Source: Paenibacillus glycanilyticus
Lineage (GTDB): Bacteria > Bacillota > Bacilli > Paenibacillales > Paenibacillaceae
NCBI RefSeq assembly: GCF_030161375.1
Contig: NZ_BSSQ01000004.1
Coordinates: 268,092-332,091 of the forward strand
Direction: 5' to 3'
Length of the DNA stretch: 64,000 nucleotides
Shown: positions 11,801 to 17,773 of the stretch, in pieces
Layout: every line of letters begins with the position of its first letter
How positions within the stretch are numbered: position 1 is the first letter of the stretch
Program-made: the position numbers and the translations under genes
The notes under the pieces: model-generated
Databases searched by the model: none
The model's input: the letters and a program-made list of their open reading frames with translations, nothing else
Told to the model about the DNA's origin: nothing

Positions 11801-12173
11801 CTTCAAGGATGTGGCAGTCGGCAGCTGGTATGCGGAGACGGTAAGCATCGCGTCCGGGGCAGGGATCATTAATGGTTATGCGGACGGAAGCTTCCGTCCG
11901 AACAATAAGGTCACCCGGGAAGAGATGGCCATCATGGCCGTCAAAGCATTTGAGCTTGCTTCAGGCAGTCAATTGGCAGCTGGGGATCTTAACTATAAAG
12001 ATGCTGGCAAGGTCTCCGACTGGGCATCCGATGCCGTAGGAAAAGCGACGGGCGCAGGCTTGCTGAAAGGCAAACCGGACGGGTCTTTTGCGCCAACAGG
12101 CAACGTGACGCGCGCCGAAGCGGCAACGCTTCTGAAGCGGCTGCTCGTATCGGCAGAATTGATGAATTCGTAG
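5820..12173 (+). CDS. Giant S-layer-anchored GH87-type alpha-1,3-glucanase-like enzyme
   Basis: This 2117-residue protein has a Sec signal peptide ending about residue 25 (VYAAD). Seven modules of 140-157 residues follow, starting near residues 42, 182, 327, 472, 614, 771 and 926. Each carries the pattern VRIKN..LYE..G.V.YG....WLIE..G..RIKNR.TGHYV, reminiscent of ricin-like or fascin-like beta-trefoils. Then come a CBM6/35-like module (YEAEN, about 1048-1165), a second YEAE module (about 1182-1335) and a right-handed beta-helix (about 1338-1705). Asp1491 (ADGINF) and Asp1514/Asp1515 (GDDGIAMW) show the 23-residue spacing I recall for the GH87 catalytic aspartates. A Gly/Ser linker (about 1718), a beta-sandwich-like region and three SLH domains (about 1936, 1995 and 2062) end the protein. 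It probably hydrolyses alpha-1,3-glucan (fungal wall or mutan) at the cell surface; mycodextranase activity is the alternative. Confidence 0.85.
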   Translation: MARSKTMLSALMALLLLFTAFPVYAADQGNEAVSSVSSGSDNYVRIKNKWKSNYLYEGSDGVVRYGNTAMDNTFSQWLIEESNGVKRIKNRATGHYVTMAETAKRGDALYSRSITESTANDQWMIEESSRPGYVVIKNAGAPAANLVIHQEDQLGFAEVSGDINITFESPQWALEPVDPAGVPVRIANQFKAGKYLYEDKDGFVKFGDAAVTDTASHWFLETAMHDGASSGVLLRNRATGHYITQQAEAWMQLKAGAADGVKSEWLMADAATAGFVTFTNASSPQAPAKPYVLNTQFPDDTNVRANDWADITWGSSEWRLELASDVQPVRIAGYADDPAAALYLHESNGIVQYGTVNSADPSYLWILEDYDGNTLIRNLSTGHYVHNGSASAPTDPLQADNGSAMDATYQWTIDNSNIYDDYKTIQSAARPDEYVNAAEGASSAQAGQLDPDTNPAQWLFADPSASTDGSPQYVRIMNDWQSMYWYEDTNGDLKYGNIRNDDQRDQWLIERFQGRKRIKNRETGHYVNLQNITDGRIKVTDVEEDWKSAVWVIEDKGGGSRLIHNVLDVNDTAGAQKYINLQNLTKYAEYGIINPNWGSPRWRFVNVPADTPSNIRIKNKLNNQYLYEVTADGPDKGKVKYGDVAASDADSIWFPEDAGDGVGSVRLKNQGTGHYLSMEGVGGTVEQDAPDFKLVAESIYPQWGSAKWYLQDSANAGYVNIKSAWAGHYVYAASGNDAGYTKVSKLVASNDEGQFALEKIALPEAPLPATPIRLKNAATGQFLYENHGGIVLYGNIADNNGYSHWLLETENGQTRIRNRVTGDYMMVTGDYRYITTGPKQESSAAADSWSVEPQGSAYLIHSLLDGYEDEYINVQNGAGYAERGLFPASYGTLQWNVVSAPEAFTAPEMGEDRNEVTSTPIFDDTNYITITSGGKALNASSGAAALSGASASGQPSAQWLLQDYNGRKLIKNRATGKLLSADLKLKNSNSITDAEQWTMEERLGRFILVNASKQGALYADNTGLHYGEEGLANPAAWLFNPVAGIVVYEAENAFHSMAVATADSVSGYTGTGYLNGFSSSDELVRFVVHAQEAGTYRATIRYLSSDSGSVGVSVNGMDAESATLTAATETWKSAEIQLDLRAGVNTVTVQNNSSAILSVDSLTLLNDVNLDYRGATVGYTTYEAEHADTTGTLIGPSRAYREMASEASGRQAVSLDETGEYVEFTLTQPANSIVLRYAIPDSADGSGLQETLGLYVNGEFKQKLNLTSKYAWEYGSYPWSNDPKQGSAHRFFDEIHALIGDVPAGATIRLEKDADSTADYYVIDLADMEQVDGPLAKPDGFLSITGYGATANDGQDDTAALQAAMAAAKEAGTGVWIPEGTFEFRESVVNISDISIRGAGMWYTTLLGARFIGQGGTIGVYDLLVDGDLNVRDDEASTHGFEGEFGPGSVIQNVWVEHSKTGLWLTRLKGSTGFTDSLHMIGLRLRNLMADGINFCVGTSNSLMEQSDIRYPGDDGIAMWSAEGVASVNNTARFNTVSLPWLADNMVIFGGKDNKMTDNIAKDTITNGAGLAVSTRFNPVPFSGTTVVERNTLIRTGSFDTGYGVNLGAIWLFASDKDFSGNVIVRNNTVLDSTYAGLIVHGDYKVSGVTIENIVIDGAGTNGVEVTPNVKGSAIVDNVIVRGERISVVNDTNAQFAFEEQGKGFASLKKPDTNPGTGGSGSGSGVNNAGPNMTASTKTEDNDKALKEAVKTSSSVIVDAGSAAAGGKVSFSVQALLDSALANPNAVVVIQAGNASYSFPLNLLKQVLQANSLANPSAIWTFGVQQLSADMASKLQQDASKQGITPVGNPLDFSITVQDGSRTVVITAFGGSYVERSITLDGVQDADQMTVLVYDPASGSFSAVPALVSVKDGKTVLTIKSMGNSIYTAAKLDRAFADIANHWAQADIALLAKKGILNGVSAKSFAPEQAVTRAEFAAMLVRALGIRSANEARSFKDVAVGSWYAETVSIASGAGIINGYADGSFRPNNKVTREEMAIMAVKAFELASGSQLAAGDLNYKDAGKVSDWASDAVGKATGAGLLKGKPDGSFAPTGNVTRAEAATLLKRLLVSAELMNS

Positions 12174-12188
12174 AGTATGCAATAGGAA

Positions 12189-12220
12189 AGCGACTGTGCT
12201 GTCATGCGCAGTCGCTTTTT
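12189..12220 (+). terminator. Rho-independent terminator after the GH87-type gene
   Basis: AGCGACTGTGC (12189-12199) pairs with GCGCAGTCGCT (12206-12216) with one G-U pair, a 6-base loop and a following T run. Confidence 0.88.
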
Positions 12221-12290
12221 GTATTAATGGACAAAAGCGGAACATACAATCGTATTTATAAGCGAAGGAAAGAGGAGGTAGGAAAAACAG

Positions 12291-12452
12291 ATGGAAACGT
12301 TCGGCAGAGGTTGCCTGTGGCTCATCCTTGGCGTGTTAGGATTGTTCGTAATTGCGGTTATTACGCAAAGTTCGATTCACATCCCTTGGTTCATTTTTAT
12401 TCCGGCCGTTATTCTGGTCTTTTGGATGGCCTCTAAAAAGAGTAAAAAGTGA
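12291..12452 (+). CDS. Small membrane protein, 53 residues
   Basis: An ATG at 12291 opens a 53-codon frame: a short polar start (METFGRGC), then two closely spaced hydrophobic segments (about residues 8-23 and 29-46) and a basic tail (SKKSKK). The ribosome site AGGAGGT is strong but sits 11 bases upstream, a little far. The gene stands between a terminator and the cyclase-family gene and runs in the same direction as its neighbours. A different frame over the same bases gives a 69-residue polar peptide with no ribosome site, which is not credible. No family is recognised; a two-helix hairpin or stress-type membrane peptide is plausible. Confidence 0.6.
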   Translation: METFGRGCLWLILGVLGLFVIAVITQSSIHIPWFIFIPAVILVFWMASKKSKK

Positions 12453-12527
12453 GGTCGCAACTTTCGCAAACAGGGAGAGTATCAATAGATACTTATTTGT
12501 ATTTTAGTTATGGAAGGAAGTACCGGA

Positions 12528-13052
12528 GTGAAAATATACGATTTGTCGGTGCCAATTGACGAAGGAATGCCCGTATACCCTGGCGATCCGGAAGTGAGAG
12601 TCCGGGTAGCGCATACGTATGAGAGCCATTCGTGGGAATTGCGCCAACTGTCCATGGGAAGCCATACCGGAACGCATGTGGATGCGCCCTCGCATATGCA
12701 CCACGGTGCAGCGACGCTGGATGAACTGCCATTGGAACGATTCTTCGGCAAATCGCGCATCGTACGAGTCTCGGACCCGGTTTGGCCGGAAGGCCGGGGA
12801 TTATTTTTTATCGAATCCGTCGACGAACCCTATTTCAATCGCATCGCGGCATTACGGCCCCCATTTGTTGGCGGTGACTTGTCTGAAGCGTTGGAGAGGG
12901 AGCTGCTCGGGATCGGCATTGTCACTTATACGGGGCTGCAAGGGCTGGATCGGCTTCCTGCCTATACGGATTTTATGTTCTACGGGTTTCCGTTGCGGAT
13001 TGCCGGAGGAGACGGATCCCCTGTTAGAGCGGTTGCGGTAGTCGAAGATTAA
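12528..13052 (+). CDS. Cyclase-family metal hydrolase (kynurenine formamidase-like)
   Basis: The protein carries the family metal-binding signature SHTGTHVDAPSH and the typical opening KIYDLSVPIDEGMPVYPGDP. Its length of about 174 residues is slightly short of the usual 200-210. Family members are Zn/Mn-dependent hydrolases that open amides or lactones, including arylformamidase of tryptophan breakdown. No other kynurenine genes are nearby, so the substrate is open. GTG 12528 is chosen because GGAAGGAAG ends 7 bases upstream. The in-frame ATG at 12510 has no ribosome site, and the Shine-Dalgarno run would then lie inside the gene. Confidence 0.82.
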   Translation: MKIYDLSVPIDEGMPVYPGDPEVRVRVAHTYESHSWELRQLSMGSHTGTHVDAPSHMHHGAATLDELPLERFFGKSRIVRVSDPVWPEGRGLFFIESVDEPYFNRIAALRPPFVGGDLSEALERELLGIGIVTYTGLQGLDRLPAYTDFMFYGFPLRIAGGDGSPVRAVAVVED

Positions 13053-13067
13053 TTGGGGTGGTAGTAA

Positions 13068-13313
13068 ATGAATCAAGACAGCTTTATCCTCATTCAGATT
13101 GTTGTGCCAATGGCTTTGGTCTTTTTGTTGGTCTACAAATACATCGATGTTCGAACCAAAACGACTCATTTTGTCTGCCCCGCATGCCGCAGCCGATTCA
13201 AGTTATCCAAGAAGGAATTTGCTTTTGCGCGCAAAACGGGAGTTATCAATGAGCGTGTTGCAACTTGTCCCGTTTGCAATTACAAAGGCAGCATGCCGTT
13301 TATGAAGGATTAG
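13068..13313 (+). CDS. Membrane-anchored zinc-ribbon protein
   Basis: This 81-residue protein has one N-terminal transmembrane helix (about residues 7-25) and then two CP.C knuckles (CPACRSRF near residue 37 and CPVCNYKG near 67) that would bind one zinc ion. The soluble part looks like a short rubredoxin-type zinc ribbon. It starts 15 bp after the cyclase-family gene, so co-transcription is likely, and a terminator follows. The biochemical role is unknown. Confidence 0.72.
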   Translation: MNQDSFILIQIVVPMALVFLLVYKYIDVRTKTTHFVCPACRSRFKLSKKEFAFARKTGVINERVATCPVCNYKGSMPFMKD

Positions 13314-13322
13314 AAGGTAGAG

Positions 13323-13344
13323 GCAGCCGGTCGGCTGCTTTTTT
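13323..13344 (+). terminator. Rho-independent terminator
   Basis: GCAGCCG and CGGCTGC form a 7-bp GC-rich stem with a 2-base loop in this layout, followed by six T. The next gene begins only 28 bp further on and presumably has its own promoter or depends on readthrough. Confidence 0.85.
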
Positions 13345-13371
13345 CTTGATTGCTGAAAGGTGGTATCGGAC

Positions 13372-14238
13372 ATGGGAAGACGATTATTTTGTATATTGGC
13401 ACTCCTACTCGCTAGCGGTTGTACAGCAGACACGGTAAAAGATACCGTAACCCAAGAAAAACTGGAGATCATAAAGAGTCCTAGCGCTACACAGGAGAAG
13501 CTAGCCGTACATACCGATTCCATGTTGAACAATACGACCTATAATCCAGTAGCGATGGGCAATGATGTGTATGTAGATAAAACCTATTATAAGGACCAAA
13601 ACGTTGCTCGTGGCGACATCGTGTTATATAAGACAGGCGATGCGGATTTTCCTCTCGATTATGGGAGAATTATAGGCTTGCCCGAGGAAGAAGTGAACTT
13701 GAAAGACGGACGTATTTATATTAACTCGAAGAAACTTGAGGCGTTTTACGCCAGCGAGTTCAGCGGGAATAAACAATATGAGAACCATCCGACCTCGATG
13801 CGACAACCTGTTGGATTAGAAGCGGGACAATATTTTGTGCTTGGGGATTATTGGCAGCGCAGCTTTCATGACAGTCAAACGATAGGGCCGATTGTCCGTT
13901 CAACAATTGTAGGAAAAGTCGTGGGATGGGAAGGTCCGAAACAGGCTTGGGATTATGAGCAGGGGATCGTTGTCGGAATTGAAGATAAAGAAGTTGCGAT
14001 TGTTAGAGAGATTACTGCTAATGAGCTGCGTGCTAGCCGTACGGATCAAATAATGGGTGACGCGTTTCCGGAGGCGATATGGATCGTTGTGGACCATCAT
14101 GAGGAGATCCAAGCATTACAAATCGGCGATACCGTGAAATATGAACTCACAGGGAAATTTTTTGGTACTAGTCCTATACGGGCAAAAGGTATGAAGATTG
14201 AACGAATAGGCAATATTTTCGAGCAGGATAAAGATTAA
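13372..14238 (+). CDS. Lipoprotein with a degenerate signal peptidase I-like domain
   Basis: ATG 13372 is chosen because AAAGGTGG ends 8 bases upstream; it gives a lipoprotein signal with lipobox LASGC (Cys17). Residues 48-175 follow the signal peptidase I (S26) pattern: DSM (Ser50), RGDIVLYK, RIIGLPEEEV, DGRIYINSKKLE and GDYWQRSFHDSQTIGPI..STIVGKV. In true leader peptidases the block before IIGLP is KR with the general-base lysine. Here it reads DYGR, so Gly98 stands where the lysine should be. About 115 extra residues follow without a recognised fold. It is exported and membrane-anchored but probably has no normal Ser/Lys peptidase activity. A helical-repeat gene follows 21 bp later. Confidence 0.72.
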   Translation: MGRRLFCILALLLASGCTADTVKDTVTQEKLEIIKSPSATQEKLAVHTDSMLNNTTYNPVAMGNDVYVDKTYYKDQNVARGDIVLYKTGDADFPLDYGRIIGLPEEEVNLKDGRIYINSKKLEAFYASEFSGNKQYENHPTSMRQPVGLEAGQYFVLGDYWQRSFHDSQTIGPIVRSTIVGKVVGWEGPKQAWDYEQGIVVGIEDKEVAIVREITANELRASRTDQIMGDAFPEAIWIVVDHHEEIQALQIGDTVKYELTGKFFGTSPIRAKGMKIERIGNIFEQDKD

Positions 14239-14259
14239 AATTTAAGGCAGGGAACAAGA

Positions 14260-15300
14260 TTGCTTGCAACGACTAAAAAACTAAAAGACATTATACATTG
14301 CAATCCCGAACTAGATTCCAGTATTGTACGTTCCTATCTAGCCGTTATTGCCAATTACGGTGGGCTTGAAGACGCAAGGGGACTATTACAAGTGTTTATG
14401 GAAGAACCGGCGGATTACAATAGGACGTTGCTGCTTGAACCAATTATGAAGCATGGAGATTTAGAGCTAGCTGAAGATTTATATGAGTTCGCTATAGAGC
14501 AGCATAAGCTAAAAGAAGACATGCCGAGTGAAATCCTTCACGTCCTGGGATACCTCGGTTATACGGGATGCACGGAAACGCTCGTATCGCTCTTAACATC
14601 TGAGGATTGGCACCTTTCAAAAGACGCTGCATTAGGATTGCTGCATCTTCCTTGTCATGGCTATGAACAACAAATTAGAACCATCATAGACAATTCAATC
14701 GGGAAAAGCCTATTTGACGAGTTTGTCCCGGCATTAAGCTATAAAGTGGCAAACAACGAGATGGTGCCTAAGTTATTTGAATGGGGAAACAGCATAGTAT
14801 CAACGGATTGTAATGCTGGAATCATACTTGGCATTGCCTTGTATGGACCCGACTATAAAGACGTCATCAAGGATATTTTGTGGAGCGAGAATTGGGAAGC
14901 CCACGATACAAGCACGGGGACGCGCAATTGGTCTTACGCGGCTATGCAGCATGTTCAGTTAACGTTCCGCGAGCTAATTGAAGATTTGAAATCCGCTCAG
15001 ATCCCCAAGAGGGATCTATTCCATCGCCTCTCCGTGTTGTCTGAGATGCTGGAATGCAAATTGACCTTGCAACATCAGCCATTACGGTTTGCGGCTACCA
15101 ATGATGAATCGATATTTGATATTTATCGTGAGCTGTTTGAGTGGAGCAACAGTGACCATGACGATTCGATTATCGGATTGATCGCAAGGAACCTCCAAGA
15201 CGAGTTCGATTTATTGAATAAGTATAATCACTTGAGAGATAAGCTGGAGATGAAGATGGAACATCTCATCGAGGTCAATTATTTAAAGGGGGAGTTATAG
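14260..15300 (+). CDS. Helical-repeat (HEAT-like) protein of unknown function
   Basis: This 346-residue soluble protein has no signal peptide or membrane segment. It is nearly all alpha-helical, with repeated helix pairs such as HVLGYLGYTGCTETLVSLL and DAALGLLHL that look like HEAT or armadillo units. The start is TTG (14260), preceded by a weak AAGGCAGGGA site. It lies 21 bp after the lipoprotein gene, so the two are probably co-transcribed. No family is recognised with certainty; such scaffolds usually bind other proteins. Confidence 0.62.
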   Translation: MLATTKKLKDIIHCNPELDSSIVRSYLAVIANYGGLEDARGLLQVFMEEPADYNRTLLLEPIMKHGDLELAEDLYEFAIEQHKLKEDMPSEILHVLGYLGYTGCTETLVSLLTSEDWHLSKDAALGLLHLPCHGYEQQIRTIIDNSIGKSLFDEFVPALSYKVANNEMVPKLFEWGNSIVSTDCNAGIILGIALYGPDYKDVIKDILWSENWEAHDTSTGTRNWSYAAMQHVQLTFRELIEDLKSAQIPKRDLFHRLSVLSEMLECKLTLQHQPLRFAATNDESIFDIYRELFEWSNSDHDDSIIGLIARNLQDEFDLLNKYNHLRDKLEMKMEHLIEVNYLKGEL

Positions 15301-15317
15301 AACTCCCGCAATCAATA

Positions 15318-15362
15318 GGCTGTCCTATCGCCAGTGAAGCTGACGACAGGACAGTCTTATTT
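15318..15362 (+). terminator. Rho-independent terminator
   Basis: GGCTGTCCTATCG (15318-15330) pairs with CGACAGGACAGTC (15344-15356) with one mismatch and one G-U pair, followed by TTATTTTGTT. Confidence 0.75.
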
Positions 15363-15367
15363 TGTTC

Positions 15368-15502
15368 CTAACGAAACCTCATAGCGTTATGAGTTCAATA
15401 GGGAAGCGTTTTATTTTGTAACGAAACGTCATATCGTTAATTCCCTATTGGTCACCTCGGTAAGACTAGAAATTAGGCAATAACGTGATGAGGTTTCGTT
15501 AG
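15368..15502. repeat. Nested inverted repeats, fold-back element candidate
   Basis: The outer arms CTAACGAAACCTCAT (15368-15382) and ATGAGGTTTCGTTAG (15488-15502) are perfect 15-bp complements. Inside them CAATAGGGAA (15396-15405) and TTCCCTATTG (15441-15450) are perfect 10-bp complements. AACGAAAC recurs near 15420. The 135-bp block is non-coding and could fold as one long stem, like a miniature mobile element. No target-site duplication is evident. Confidence 0.6.
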
Positions 15503-15574
15503 AGTTCTAAACACTGCTGATTTTCTCGCAATAAGATTCTCCAGTTTCGTTAGAGCCGGAGTAGGCTAACCGAG

Positions 15575-15692
15575 GGTTATCCGATGGGCTATCCGATGGT
15601 TATCAAAAGGGCTAGCCGATGGTTGTCCAAATACTAAGCCAAAGGTTTAGCCAAATGCTTAGCAGATTGCTTAGCCAAATAGCCTAGCCGCA
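15575..15692. repeat. Degenerate 12-bp tandem repeat, about ten units
   Basis: About ten consecutive units of 11-12 bp can be lined up, for example GGTTATCCGATG, GGCTATCCGATG, GGCTAGCCGATG, GTTTAGCCAAAT and GCTTAGCCAAAT. The unit drifts from TATCCGATG to TTAGCCAAA along the array. Stops occur in reading frames, so it is not a coding repeat. The array lies about 150 bp upstream of the sugar-transport operon. Confidence 0.65.
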
Positions 15693-15839
15693 GCACAGAC
15701 CCGAGTCCTTCTATCAAACCAAGAAGTCAATTCTGACCATAAAAAAGTAAAAATAACGGCATAGGCCGCGCCCCCTCATTATCTATAATAAAAACAACTT
15801 CACAACATCCTACTATTCTAAGAAATTCGAGGTGCTTAT

Positions 15840-16772
15840 ATGGAGACTTCACCACAAGTGATGGGCAAGCTGGAGAAGCCGCGCAAAGTACGCTCGCTGC
15901 AAAGCGGAGAGACACTTGCAGGCTGGCTGTTCGTCAGTCCGATGCTCATTGGCGTATGTATTCTCGTTCTGCTCCCGATTGTTGCGACAATCGTGCTCAG
16001 CTTCGCCGATTGGAACTTTGTTCAGGGCTGGAAAGGGATCGACTGGGTCGGCTTCGGGAACTTCAAGAAGTTGTTCCACGATGATCAATTTATCCGTTCC
16101 GTGCGCAATAACTTTATTTTCTTGTTCGCGGTACCGATTTATATGATTATTTCGATGGTGCTTGCCGTCGTCATTGACCGACATGTTTATTTGAAAAGCT
16201 ACTTCAAGGTTGCTTACTTCATGCCTTACATCTCCAGTATCGTTGCCGTTGCGATCGTATGGCAGGTTTTGTTCCAGCCGTCCTTTGGCCCTATCAACCA
16301 GATTCTGCATACGCTTGGCGTAAGCAATCCGCCGAAATGGATCGCGGATCCGAAGTTTGCGCTTATCTCTATTATGATGATCGTTGTCTGGACCTCCATT
16401 GGCTTCAACATGATTATTTACATTGCGGGTTTGCAGTCGATTCCGAAAGATCTTTATGAAGCGGCCGATATCGACGGAGCGAACGGCTGGACCAAATTCG
16501 CGCGGATCACGTTCCCGCTGCTATCGCCAACTTCTTTCTTCCTGCTTGTTACCGGCATCATCTCAACGTTTAAAGTATTCGATATTATCGCCGTAATGAC
16601 GCAAGGCGGGCCGATTGGCTCAACCTCGCTTATGGTTTGGTATTTGTACGATACGGCTTTTGTTAATTTGAAAGTGGGTTATGCGTCGTCCATCGCGGTT
16701 ATGTTGTTTATTTTCGTCTTGGCCATTACATTCGGACAATGGCTCGCGCAGAAAAAATGGGTTAATTACTAA
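15840..16772 (+). CDS. Sugar ABC transporter permease (MalF/UgpA type)
   Basis: This 310-residue permease has six predicted transmembrane helices. It has the cytoplasmic EAA loop EAADIDGANGWTKFARITFPLL, through which such subunits contact the ATPase. It belongs to the carbohydrate-uptake CUT1 group. It is the first gene of the 15840-27526 operon, followed 18 bp later by the second permease. A TATAAT-like box lies at 15784-15789 without a good -35, which would suit activation by the AraC-type regulator of the same operon. GAGGTGC is the ribosome site. Confidence 0.94.
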   Translation: METSPQVMGKLEKPRKVRSLQSGETLAGWLFVSPMLIGVCILVLLPIVATIVLSFADWNFVQGWKGIDWVGFGNFKKLFHDDQFIRSVRNNFIFLFAVPIYMIISMVLAVVIDRHVYLKSYFKVAYFMPYISSIVAVAIVWQVLFQPSFGPINQILHTLGVSNPPKWIADPKFALISIMMIVVWTSIGFNMIIYIAGLQSIPKDLYEAADIDGANGWTKFARITFPLLSPTSFFLLVTGIISTFKVFDIIAVMTQGGPIGSTSLMVWYLYDTAFVNLKVGYASSIAVMLFIFVLAITFGQWLAQKKWVNY

Positions 16773-16790
16773 CGGAAGGAGATTACGCTC

Positions 16791-17633
16791 ATGGAGACAT
16801 CCAAAACTGCTTTCAACTGGCGCAAAGGCGTTCTCACCGTCCTCATGTTTGCCGTCAGTATTTTGTTCCTGCTTCCGTTCATTTGGATGCTGGTTACCTC
16901 GTTTAAGATCGAGAAGGACGTCTTTGTTTATCCGATCGAATGGATTCCTCGCCACTGGCATGCGATCGAGAATTACAAGGAAGTGTGGGTGGGAGACTAT
17001 CCGTTCTGGAAATATTATCTTAATTCGGTTAAGATCGCGGTCATTACGACCTGTATTTCGGCATTATTCTCATCCCTTGCCGCTTACGGCTTCTCGAAGA
17101 TCAAATTCAAAGGCAGCAACTTTGTGTTCCTGATCGTTCTAGCGACGTATATGGTGCCGAGCCAAGCGATCCTCATCCCGCAGTTTATTTTGTACCGCCA
17201 GATTGGACTGTTCGACAGCCATTGGGGTCTGATCATTCTTAGCAGCTTCAGCGTACTTGGCACCTTTATGCTCCGGCAGTTCTTCATGGGCATTCACCAG
17301 GAGTATATCGAATCTGCTAAAATAGACGGGGCTAATCATTTCCGGATTTTCTGGAGCATCGCATTCCCGCTCGTGAAGCCGGCGGTTGCGACATACGCCA
17401 TATTGCGCTTTATCTGGACGTGGAACGACTACCAGAATCCGCTCATCTTCCTCCGGACGGACAGCTTGTTCACCATTCCGCTGGCCATGCAAAAGTTCAC
17501 GTCGCTTAGCGGTGAATTCTACTCGCTTATTATGGCTGCTGCCGTATCGGCGATCCTGCCGCTTCTGATCGTGTTCATTATCGGTCAAAAAAGCGTGATC
17601 GAGGGGATTGCGCTTGGCGGGGTTAAAGGGTAG
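16791..17633 (+). CDS. Sugar ABC transporter permease (MalG/UgpE type)
   Basis: This 280-residue protein has six transmembrane helices and the EAA loop ESAKIDGANHFRIFWSIAFPL, typical of the second CUT1 permease that pairs with the upstream MalF-type subunit. GGAAGGAG gives a clear ribosome site. No ATP-binding subunit is encoded in the operon; CUT1 systems of Bacillales are commonly energised by a shared MsmX/MsmK-type ATPase encoded elsewhere. Confidence 0.94.
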   Translation: METSKTAFNWRKGVLTVLMFAVSILFLLPFIWMLVTSFKIEKDVFVYPIEWIPRHWHAIENYKEVWVGDYPFWKYYLNSVKIAVITTCISALFSSLAAYGFSKIKFKGSNFVFLIVLATYMVPSQAILIPQFILYRQIGLFDSHWGLIILSSFSVLGTFMLRQFFMGIHQEYIESAKIDGANHFRIFWSIAFPLVKPAVATYAILRFIWTWNDYQNPLIFLRTDSLFTIPLAMQKFTSLSGEFYSLIMAAAVSAILPLLIVFIIGQKSVIEGIALGGVKG

Positions 17634-17773
17634 TGATCATGAAAGCGTTAGCAAGAAAGTCGAATTTGTTGCAATTTAGGTAAAGATAGTTTCATCCTTA
17701 CCGAATTGCCGCTCACTATAATGAGAACTATCAACATCCTATAACCTTACATTTCCGAGAGGGGCATTTAGAA

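Noticed and set aside
5820..12173. Adhesin or pectate lyase only, without glucanase activity
   Set aside because: The Asp spacing of 23 residues followed by an adjacent Asp in GDDG, inside a beta-helix behind a YEAE module, fits GH87 better. This remains the main alternative.
5937..12245. Many long minus-strand frames within the GH87-type gene
   Set aside because: They mirror the codon bias of the plus-strand gene, lack ribosome sites and have Arg/His/Ile-rich non-globular composition.
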